Source: an uncultured delta proteobacterium
GTDB taxonomy: Bacteria > Myxococcota_A > Polyangia > Polyangiales > Polyangiaceae
DNA length: 9,317 nt
Assembly (NCBI GenBank): GCA_903893335.1
Contig: CAITLX010000060.1
Location: forward strand, 1 to 9,317
Direction of reading: 5' to 3'
Below are positions 1 through 6,392 of the stretch, piece after piece; positions within the stretch are counted from its first letter, which is position 1; every line of letters starts with the position of its first letter. A program made the translations under genes and the position numbers. Below the pieces are notes generated by a model. It was not told the DNA's origin. It ran no database searches and was given only the letters and a program-made list of their open reading frames with translations.

Positions 1-982
1 CGGCGAGCGCGGTCTCGGCGAGCGCCACGTCGGGGCGCGCGGGGAAGACGGCGGCGGGCCACAGCGCGTCGGCGGCCATGGGGTGCAGGTCGTCGCCGAG
101 GTCGGCGCGCACGTGGGCCCACGCCCCTCGCGCCCAGACCCCCGCGGCGGGGTGCTTGCGGAGCACGACGAGGTCGGCCCCAGCGGCGGCGGGGAACGAG
201 CGCCAGATCGCGGCCACCGCGGCGACGCGCGCGTCGCCGGCCGTGCCCGCGTCGTCGAGCAGCGTGCCGGATTGCTCGAAGAGCTCGAGGCGCGCGCCCG
301 ACAGGCCGAGCCAGCCACCGACCTCGTGGCGCGTGAACAGCCCCGAGGCGAGCTCGCCGAGCGCCGTCGCGGCCTGCGCGCGCACGGGCGCGAGCGAGCC
401 GGGCACGGCGTGGGCGTAGGTCATCAGCCCGCCGGTGCGGTCGAGGTGCGCGCGGTACGCGGCGACCGCCGAGCGCAGCGCGTCGTCGCGCACGCCGGCG
501 CGCGCGTCGTGCCCCTCGGCCGGCGGAGAGCCCGCGCTGGCGACCTCGCGGGCGACGAACGCGTGGAGCCGCAGCAGCTCGTCGCGCTGCTCGCGGTGAC
601 CCGAGAGGTGGCGCTCGAGGTCGCTCGGGTGCGCCGCGAGCACGGCCTCGGCGCGCGCGAGCACGGCGCGCACGACGGGCGCCGCGAGCGAGGTGCGGGC
701 CGCGGCCGACGCGGGCCCGAAGAGCAGGTCGCGCAGGAACGACTCGTGGCGCGCGTCGAAGGGCGTCGCGCGCATCGCGTCGACGAGCGCCGACGACGAC
801 TCGTCCTCGTCGAGGTCGGGGCGGCCGACCAGCGAGCGCACGCGGCCGACCTGCGCCGGGTCCGCGCCGACGACCAACTGGCGCGCCTGCGCCCGCTCGG
901 CGTCGGTGAGCGCCGCGTGGGCGGAGCCCGCCCAGACGAGCGAGATCGTGGCGAGCGGGAGCGCGAGGAGGAGCCGACGCAT
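1..982 (-). CDS. Exported protein of unknown function (C-terminus cut by window edge)
   Basis: I do not recognise this protein. The frame is open from ATG at 982 down to base 2, giving 327 residues without a stop, so the C-terminus lies outside the window. It begins with a textbook Sec signal peptide: Arg2-Arg3, a hydrophobic stretch over residues 4-18, then Ala-His-Ala at 21-23 as a signal peptidase I site. The mature protein should therefore be periplasmic or secreted. There is no lipobox cysteine and no second membrane segment. The rest is Ala- and Arg-rich and looks mostly helical, for example residues 97-150 and 165-215. No catalytic motif, cysteine pair or repeat stands out. It diverges from rmlD across 63 bases, which may be chance adjacency rather than a shared pathway. 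The reading frame is well supported by the signal peptide and its length; the function is unknown. Confidence 0.75.
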   Translation of the reverse strand, partial: MRRLLLALPLATISLVWAGSAHAALTDAERAQARQLVVGADPAQVGRVRSLVGRPDLDEDESSSALVDAMRATPFDARHESFLRDLLFGPASAAARTSLAAPVVRAVLARAEAVLAAHPSDLERHLSGHREQRDELLRLHAFVAREVASAGSPPAEGHDARAGVRDDALRSAVAAYRAHLDRTGGLMTYAHAVPGSLAPVRAQAATALGELASGLFTRHEVGGWLGLSGARLELFEQSGTLLDDAGTAGDARVAAVAAIWRSFPAAAGADLVVLRKHPAAGVWARGAWAHVRADLGDDLHPMAADALWPAAVFPARPDVALAETALA

Positions 983-1045
983 CGGGGCGCCGGAAGCGTA
1001 CCACGAACTTGCGCGCCGCCCGCGGCCGTAGCAAGCGTGGCCCCG
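983..1045. promoter_or_regulatory. Divergent intergenic region upstream of the exported-protein gene and rmlD
   Basis: This 63-base gap lies between two divergent start codons, so it should hold promoters for both directions. On the plus strand a TAGCAA at 1029-1034 could be a poor -10 element. It sits only 11 bases before the rmlD start codon, which would mean a very short leader. A TTGCGC at 1009-1014 is a possible -35, but its 14-base spacing is too short for a standard sigma-70 promoter. On the minus strand TACGCT (complement of 995-1000 region) is a comparably weak -10. No ribosome-binding site is evident before rmlD. None of these boxes is convincing; the call rests on the gene arrangement. 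Confidence 0.3.
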
Positions 1046-1921
1046 ATGCGCATCCTCTTGCTCGGTGCCGACGGCCAGGTGGGGCACGAGCTTCGCGGCC
1101 CGCTCTCCACGTTCGCCGACGTCACGGCGGCGGGCCGCGGCACCGACCTCGGTGACCTCGACGCCCTGCAGCGCACCCTCGGCGACGCCGCGCCGCAGGT
1201 CATCGTGAACGCCGCGGCGTACACCGACGTCGACGGCGCCGAGCGCGAGCCGGGGCGCGCGTACCGCGTGAACGCCGAGGCCGTCGCGGTGCTCGGCGAG
1301 TGGGCCCGCGCGCACGGCGCGGGGCTCGTGCACCTCTCGACCGACTTCGTGTTCGACGGCACGCTCGAGCGCGCGTACCGCGAGGACGACGCGACCGGCC
1401 CCGTCAACGTCTACGGCCGCTCGAAGCTCGAGGGCGAGCGCGCCCTCTCCGCGCTCGACGCCCCCGCGCTCGTCGTGCGCACGGCCTGGGTGTGGAGCCT
1501 TCGTCGCAAGAGCTTCGTCAGCGCGATGCTCCGGCTCGCGCGCGAGCGCCCCCGGCTCGCGGTCGTGGCCGATCAGGTCGGCAACCCCACGTTCTGCCGC
1601 GACCTCGCCGTCGCGCTCGCGCTCGTGCTGCACCGCATGGGCGAGCGCGCCCCCGAGGCGCTGCGCGAGGCGCGCGGCGTCTACCACCTGGCCGGCACCG
1701 GGGCGTGCACGCGCTACGACCTCGCCGCGGCGGCCATCGCGCTCGACCCGAAGCGCGCCGAGCACGTGGTCGAGACGATCGCGCCGATCGCGACCCACGA
1801 GTACCCGCTGCCCGCGGCCCGCCCGCTGCGCACCGAGCTCGACTGCTCGCGCTTCCACGCCCGCTTCGGCGTCGCGCTGCCGCCGTGGCGCGAGGCGCTG
1901 GCGCGCGCGCTCGCCGGCTGA
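1046..1921 (+). CDS. rmlD: dTDP-4-dehydrorhamnose reductase RmlD
   Basis: This cytoplasmic enzyme performs the last step of dTDP-L-rhamnose synthesis, the NAD(P)H-dependent reduction of dTDP-4-keto-L-rhamnose. The 291-residue length fits the family (about 300). It is an extended short-chain dehydrogenase/reductase. A Rossmann glycine motif GADGQVG is at residues 7-13, and NAAAYTDVDGAE at 55-66 is the typical RmlD segment. LSTDFVFDG is at 97-105, with Thr99 the likely catalytic Thr. YGRSK gives the catalytic Tyr123 and Lys127, and DQVGNPT at 176-182 and RPLRTELD near 259-266 are further family signatures. The start at 1046 places the glycine motif at the usual distance from the N-terminus; the frame is open far upstream but that part has no family similarity. 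No clear Shine-Dalgarno sequence precedes it. It is separated from rmlB and rmlA by an opposite-strand block, and its stop lies 8 bases from the convergent glycosyltransferase stop. Confidence 0.96.
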   Translation: MRILLLGADGQVGHELRGPLSTFADVTAAGRGTDLGDLDALQRTLGDAAPQVIVNAAAYTDVDGAEREPGRAYRVNAEAVAVLGEWARAHGAGLVHLSTDFVFDGTLERAYREDDATGPVNVYGRSKLEGERALSALDAPALVVRTAWVWSLRRKSFVSAMLRLARERPRLAVVADQVGNPTFCRDLAVALALVLHRMGERAPEALREARGVYHLAGTGACTRYDLAAAAIALDPKRAEHVVETIAPIATHEYPLPAARPLRTELDCSRFHARFGVALPPWREALARALAG

Positions 1922-1929
1922 CGGCGCGA

Positions 1930-4074
1930 TCAGCCCGGAAACAGGAGCTTCTCGACGTCGAGCAGCGCCTCGCGCGCGCGGTCCTTCGAGAAGTGGCGCC
2001 GCACGTTGGCCTTGCCCGCGACCGACAGGCGGAGCCAGCGCTCGTCGTCGGCGGCGAGCGCGACCACCGCGTCGGCGAAGGCGTCCGGCGCGTCGGCGAG
2101 CGCCACGTCTACGCCGTCGACCAGGTGCATCCCCTCGGCGGCGATCGTCGTCGCGACGACCGGCACGCCGTGCGACATGCTCGTGTTGACCTTCCCCTTC
2201 ACGCCGGCGCCGAAGCGCAGCGGCGCGACCGACACGCGCGTGCGGGCCAGCAGCGGGCGGAGATCGTCGACGTGGCCGAGCACCTCGACGCGCGGCTCGG
2301 CGAGCGCGCGCACCTCGGCCGGCGCGTCGGCGCCGACGAGCAAGAGCGGCACGCCGGGCGTCTTCGCCCAGACCCGCGGCATGATGTCGCGCACCAGCCA
2401 CAGCACCGCGTCGACGTTGGGCGGGTGGCGGAAGCTGCCGATGAAGGCGATGGCGTCGCGCCCGCGCGGGTCGGCCTCGGCCTCGAGCTCGACGTCGTGG
2501 ATGTTCGACAGCACGCGCACCGTCGCGTCGGGCAGCTCGCGCTCGAGGATCTCGCGCTCGGAGTTGCTCACGACCAGCGTGCAGTCGACGCGACGCACCA
2601 GGTCGAGCTCGACGTCGTGCGTGCGCGCCGCGACCGTCGCGAGGGCGTTCGAGCCGCGAAGCTCGGCCTCGCGACGCTCGCGCAGGAAGTGGAGATCGAC
2701 CGTGTCGAACACGACCTTCGCGCGCGGCGCGTGTCGCCGCACCGAGGCGAGGTGCGCGACGGCGACGTCACGGCGCGACAGCACGACCACGTCGTAGCGC
2801 GCCCCGTACTCGAGCAGGTGCGCGCGGATCGACCGCGCGTGCGGCCTGCGCACGACGTGGATGCCGAGCTCCTCGAGGTAGCGGTGGCGCTCGGGCTCGT
2901 CGGCCGGGGTGGTGCAGTCGGTCGACGAGAACGACACCGCCCAGCCCAGCCCGCGCAGCGTCTCGAGCACGCGCGTCATGCGCAGCGAGCCCGAGTCGCG
3001 GTCGGGCGTGGGCACGGCCGCGTCGATGACGAGCACGCGGCCGCGCGGCGCGCGGTCCTTGGCGAGGTCGAGGGGTGTGCCGGCCGCGGGCTGACGCGCG
3101 AGCACGCTCTGCCACCGCGCGGCGAACGTGACCTGGTTGTCGACCTGGTAGCGCTTCACGCCGCTCGCGAGGTCCTTGCCCGAGGTGACCCCCTCGAAGT
3201 GCACGACCACCGAGCGCGGCTGGTAGACGACGCGCTTGCCGGCCTCGCGCACGCGGAACGCGAGGTCGGTGTCCTCGTAGTACGCAGGCGCGTAGCGCGT
3301 GTCGAAGCCCGAGAGGCGCTCGAACAGCGCGCGCGGCACCAGCAGGCTCGCGCCCGAGCAGTAGTCGACGTCGCGCTCGTACTCGTACGCGGGGCGGTCG
3401 GGGCGGTCGAGCCGTCCGAAGTTGGCGGCCGAGCCGTCGGCGAACACGACGCCGCCTGCCTCTTGCAGGCGGCCGTCGGGGTAGACGAGCTTCGAGCCGA
3501 CGAGGCCGACGTCGGGCGACGCGTCGGCGGTCGCCACCAGCGTGCGGAGCCAGCCGGCGGTGACCTCGGTGTCGTTGTTGAGGAAGACGAGGTGGCGCCC
3601 GCGCGCGAGCGCGGCGCCGGCGTTGCACGAGCCGATGAAGCCGAGGTTCTTCGCGTTCTGGTGCACGCGCACGTTGTCGAAGCGCGCGAGCACCTCTTGC
3701 GTGTCGTCGGGCGAGGCGTCGTCGACGACGATGACCTCGTAGGTGGGCCCGTCGGTGAACCGCGCGATCGCCCGCAGGCACGCCGCGGTGAACGCCGACT
3801 TGCCGTAGACGGGCACGACGATGGACGCGTCGATGGACGCGAACGCGGGCAGCGCGACGCGCTCGGACCGCGGCGGGGGCGGCGCCGAGCGCGCGGCCCA
3901 CGCCGAGCGCAGCTTGCGCGCGACGTCGTACAGCGCGTCGTCGTAGCGGCCGCGCAGGCGCGCGGTGCGCGCGTCGATCTCGCTCCGAAGCTCGCGCGCC
4001 GAGTCGAGCGGCGACGGCGTCGTCGCGGGTTGCGCCTGGGTGCGGCGCGCGAGGGGGTCGGGGGGGTGCTTCAT
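1930..4074 (-). CDS. Two-domain glycosyltransferase (GT2 fused to GT4)
   Basis: A 714-residue bifunctional-looking glycosyltransferase, probably cytoplasmic or membrane-peripheral, acting in assembly of a lipid-linked glycan. After a charged helical N-terminus (about 22-62) comes a GT-A fold, family 2 domain. Its motifs are SIVVPVYG at 84-91, VVDDASPDDT at 116-125, the DXD-like LNNDTE at 165-170 (Asp168) and EDTDLAFR at 267-274, where an Asp would be catalytic base. The second half (about 345-714) is a GT-B fold, family 4 domain with GSFRHPPNVDAV at 546-557, a donor-loop PLRFGAGVKGK at 618-628 and SHGVPVVATTIAAEG at 634-648. The glutamate usual after that loop is replaced by Thr631. The gene follows the methyltransferase by 21 bases in the same frame. 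ATG at 4074 lacks a visible Shine-Dalgarno sequence, and an in-frame TAG just upstream (the methyltransferase stop) bounds the start. Donor and acceptor sugars cannot be read from sequence; rhamnose is plausible from context only. Confidence 0.92.
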   Translation of the reverse strand: MKHPPDPLARRTQAQPATTPSPLDSARELRSEIDARTARLRGRYDDALYDVARKLRSAWAARSAPPPPRSERVALPAFASIDASIVVPVYGKSAFTAACLRAIARFTDGPTYEVIVVDDASPDDTQEVLARFDNVRVHQNAKNLGFIGSCNAGAALARGRHLVFLNNDTEVTAGWLRTLVATADASPDVGLVGSKLVYPDGRLQEAGGVVFADGSAANFGRLDRPDRPAYEYERDVDYCSGASLLVPRALFERLSGFDTRYAPAYYEDTDLAFRVREAGKRVVYQPRSVVVHFEGVTSGKDLASGVKRYQVDNQVTFAARWQSVLARQPAAGTPLDLAKDRAPRGRVLVIDAAVPTPDRDSGSLRMTRVLETLRGLGWAVSFSSTDCTTPADEPERHRYLEELGIHVVRRPHARSIRAHLLEYGARYDVVVLSRRDVAVAHLASVRRHAPRAKVVFDTVDLHFLRERREAELRGSNALATVAARTHDVELDLVRRVDCTLVVSNSEREILERELPDATVRVLSNIHDVELEAEADPRGRDAIAFIGSFRHPPNVDAVLWLVRDIMPRVWAKTPGVPLLLVGADAPAEVRALAEPRVEVLGHVDDLRPLLARTRVSVAPLRFGAGVKGKVNTSMSHGVPVVATTIAAEGMHLVDGVDVALADAPDAFADAVVALAADDERWLRLSVAGKANVRRHFSKDRAREALLDVEKLLFPG

Positions 4075-4088
4075 CCGCGTGGGGGGGG
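4060..4088. repeat. Two homopolymeric G/C tracts at the glycosyltransferase start
   Basis: A run of seven G (4060-4066) and a run of eight G (4081-4088) on the plus strand read as C7 and C8 in the transcript. C7 covers codons 3-5 of the glycosyltransferase, and C8 lies in the 21-base gap before its start codon. A run of five G (4053-4057) adjoins. Tracts of this kind can change length by slipped-strand mispairing. A one-base change in C7 would frameshift the protein at its fourth or fifth codon. In so GC-rich a genome such runs also arise by chance. Confidence 0.55.
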
Positions 4089-4095
4089 CTGCGGC

Positions 4096-4797
4096 CTACT
4101 CGGCCGTGATGAGGAACTGGCGCGTGACGGCGTCGGCGGCGACCGCGAGCGCCCCGCGAAAGAGCCGGTGCGGGCCGCGCTCGACGCCGATCGCGCGCCC
4201 GACGGCCCGGCCCTTGATCTCGTCGTCGAGCACGCGCGAGACGCCCGTGACGACGAACCCGCTCCCCTCGATGAGCTCGATGGCGGTCTCGCGCGTGAAG
4301 AAGCGCAGGTGCGTCCTGTCGAGGATGCCGTCGTCGGCGTAGTCCCAGCGCTGGCGCAGCAGCCCCCGCAGCACGCTGCCGTGCGCGACGTTGGGCAGGC
4401 TGAGCACGAGCACGCCGCCGGGCAGGAGAAAGTCGCGGTAGCGCCGCAGCGTCGTCCAGGGATCGACCACGTGCTCGAGCACGTCGGCGAACACCACGCA
4501 GTCGGGGCGCGGCCAGCCCGCGGGCGGCCCCGCGTCGGCGCCGCCGACGCTCACGTCGTCGAGGCGCGCGCGCGCGCGCTCGGCCTGCTCGGCGACCGGC
4601 TCGATGCCCCGCACGCGCACCCAGGGGCGCTCGGCCTTGAGCGCGGCGCCGAAGGCGCCCGACGCGCAGCCGATGTCGAGCACCTCGCGCGCGCCCGCGG
4701 GCACGAGGCGCGCGACCTCGGGCCTCGTGTGCTCGTAGTAGCTCGCTGCGGGCAGGGGCATCGCGCGCGCGACGTTAGCACCGGTGACGGGGGCCAT
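4096..4797 (-). CDS. Class I SAM-dependent methyltransferase of the polysaccharide cluster
   Basis: A 233-residue soluble methyltransferase of the Methyltransf_23-like group, likely methylating a sugar or the growing glycan. The SAM-binding motif I is VLDIGCASGAFG at 39-50, and an acidic residue follows at Glu66 in GIEPV, positioned for ribose binding. FADVLEHVVDPW at 103-114 and LLPGGVLVLSLPNVAH at 124-139 are the motif II/III region. WDYADDGILDRTHLRFFT at 151-168 is a signature often seen in methyltransferases encoded beside glycosyltransferases. I chose ATG at 4797 because it overlaps the stop of the upstream flippase as TGATG and has AAGGGG seven bases upstream (complement of 4805-4810). 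The alternative Met13 at 4761 has no such site, although it would still leave motif I intact. The substrate position and sugar cannot be inferred. Methylation of a terminal sugar to stop chain growth is one known role of enzymes in such loci; here it is only a possibility. Confidence 0.92.
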   Translation of the reverse strand: MAPVTGANVARAMPLPAASYYEHTRPEVARLVPAGAREVLDIGCASGAFGAALKAERPWVRVRGIEPVAEQAERARARLDDVSVGGADAGPPAGWPRPDCVVFADVLEHVVDPWTTLRRYRDFLLPGGVLVLSLPNVAHGSVLRGLLRQRWDYADDGILDRTHLRFFTRETAIELIEGSGFVVTGVSRVLDDEIKGRAVGRAIGVERGPHRLFRGALAVAADAVTRQFLITAE

Positions 4798-6392
4798 CAC
4801 GCGGCCCCTTCCCCGCGCGGGCGCCTGCCGGTCAGCGCCCGCAGCGCGTCGACGGCCGACCGGTCCACCGCGAGCACGACGAGGAGGAAGACCAGCGCCG
4901 ACGGCAGCACGGCCGAGGGAACGACCACGGCGGCCTTGCCCACGGTCACCTGCCAGCCCGCGAGGCCGAAGCGCGCGGTCGCGCCCGCGAGGCCGCGCGC
5001 GACCGAGCCCTCGAGCCACGGCGAGAGCAGCAGCCGGCCGAGGCTCGCCGTGGCGAGCGCCGCCACGAGCCCCGCGCCGAACCGAGGCGCGATGCGCAGG
5101 TGCGGGAGCTCCTGGCGCACCGCCCAGAGGGTCGCGATGTTGCCGACGACGACGTGCACGCAGTACGCGACGGCGAAGCCGATGAGCGTCGGCGAGAAGC
5201 GCATGACGATCGAGACGACGATCCAGTTGAGCGCCGTCCACGCGAACGACAGGCGCATGATGATCTGCGGCTTGCCCAGCGCGTCGAGCGCGCCGGCCGC
5301 CAGCGGGCTGAAGAAGCCGAGCACGATGGCCACGGTGTAGACGTGCAGCGCGGGCATCGCCGGCAGCCACTGGTCGCTGAAGATCGCCGAGACCAGCTGC
5401 CGCCCGACGCCGAAGACGAGCCCCACGTAGAAGAGGGTCGCGAGCGCGCAGGCCTCGATCGACGTCTCGAGGATCTTCGCGAACCTCGCCGGGTCGGAGC
5501 GCAGCCGGCTGAAGAGCGGGAAATTGACCCGCGAGACGACGTCGATGAGCTTGAGCGGGAAGTAGGCGGTGCTCTGCGCCCAGTTGATGAGGCCGTAGGT
5601 GTAGGCGCCGAGCACACGGCCGCCGTAGAGCGGCGTGAGCGCGTCGTTGACGAAGCTGATGACGCCCTTGGTCTGGTACGCGACGCCGAAGCCGAGCGAG
5701 CGCCGGAGCGCGGCGACGTCGAACGTGAAGCTCGGCCACCAGGGGCGCATCACCTGCGTCAGCACCATGCCGAGCACGCCCTGCACCAGCACCGCGGCGA
5801 GCAGCGAGCGCGCGCCGTGCCCGCGCCAGGCGAGCGTGACGGCCGTCGCGTAGTAGGCCGTCTCGACCGTGAGATCGACGATGGAGAGGCGCACGAAGCG
5901 CAGGCTGCGCTCGAGCAGGATGGACGGCACGGTGCGGAGCGACGCGGTGAGCAGCCCGAGCGACAGCACGCGCAGGATGTCGGGGGCGCCGCCGGGCATG
6001 TCCTTCCAGAAGAGGCCCATCGCGTCGGCGAACGACCACACGACGCCGACCACGCAGACGAACAGCGCCGACTGCGCCCAGAAGATCGTCGAGAGCTCGC
6101 CCTGCGTCGGGTGCTCCTTCTTCTGCACGAGCGAGGCGGCGAGGCCCGCGTCGCCGTAGATCATGAAGAACGCGAACGCGAACTGCACCAGCCCGAAGGT
6201 GCCGAACTCGGCGGGCGTGAGCAGGCGCGACAGCATGAGGTTGCCGCCGAACACGAGGAACTGGTGCAGGACGGTGCGCGCCCCGAGCACGACGTAGCCG
6301 AGCTTCGCGCGCGCGGTGAGCTTCTCCGCGTCGTGCGCGGGCTCGGCGACCGGCGCGGTGGGCGCTGCCGCGGGGACCTGGGGATCGGTCAT
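4797..6392 (-). CDS. Wzx-like polysaccharide flippase, second of a tandem pair
   Basis: A 531-residue integral inner-membrane protein of the polysaccharide transporter (PST/Wzx, MOP superfamily) type, expected to flip lipid-linked oligosaccharide to the periplasm. Hydrophobic segments recur along the chain, roughly 32-55, 65-90, 103-122, 138-158, 175-190, 196-214, 315-336, 349-372, 385-398, 403-424 and 487-509; I estimate 12-14 membrane spans. Family-like landmarks are PAEFG at 60-64, GDAGLAASLVQKKE at 80-93, YQTKG at 239-243 and KLIDVVSRVNFPLFSRL at 281-297. A Pro/Ala-rich cytoplasmic N-terminus of about 25 residues precedes the first span. The ATG at 6392 overlaps the upstream flippase stop by four bases (ATGA) and has GAGG five bases upstream, so coupling is likely. 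It is a clear paralogue of its neighbour along its whole length. Compared with it, it carries roughly 20 extra residues before the last membrane span (about 451-489). Confidence 0.93.
   Translation of the reverse strand: MTDPQVPAAAPTAPVAEPAHDAEKLTARAKLGYVVLGARTVLHQFLVFGGNLMLSRLLTPAEFGTFGLVQFAFAFFMIYGDAGLAASLVQKKEHPTQGELSTIFWAQSALFVCVVGVVWSFADAMGLFWKDMPGGAPDILRVLSLGLLTASLRTVPSILLERSLRFVRLSIVDLTVETAYYATAVTLAWRGHGARSLLAAVLVQGVLGMVLTQVMRPWWPSFTFDVAALRRSLGFGVAYQTKGVISFVNDALTPLYGGRVLGAYTYGLINWAQSTAYFPLKLIDVVSRVNFPLFSRLRSDPARFAKILETSIEACALATLFYVGLVFGVGRQLVSAIFSDQWLPAMPALHVYTVAIVLGFFSPLAAGALDALGKPQIIMRLSFAWTALNWIVVSIVMRFSPTLIGFAVAYCVHVVVGNIATLWAVRQELPHLRIAPRFGAGLVAALATASLGRLLLSPWLEGSVARGLAGATARFGLAGWQVTVGKAAVVVPSAVLPSALVFLLVVLAVDRSAVDALRALTGRRPRGEGAA

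Noticed and set aside
83..1045. Upstream in-frame extension of rmlD, which would give a 612-residue protein
   Set aside because: The extension is low-complexity Arg/Ala sequence antisense to the exported-protein gene. Family similarity begins exactly at Met 1046.
1922..1929. Possible bidirectional terminator between rmlD and the convergent glycosyltransferase
   Set aside because: Only eight bases separate the stops, with no hairpin and T-run visible.
1300..5340. A 1346-codon open frame on the plus strand antisense to the glycosyltransferase and methyltransferase
   Set aside because: It is a shadow of high third-position GC. Its product is Arg/Val/Glu/His-rich without domains, and it runs through rmlD and opposite three well-supported genes.
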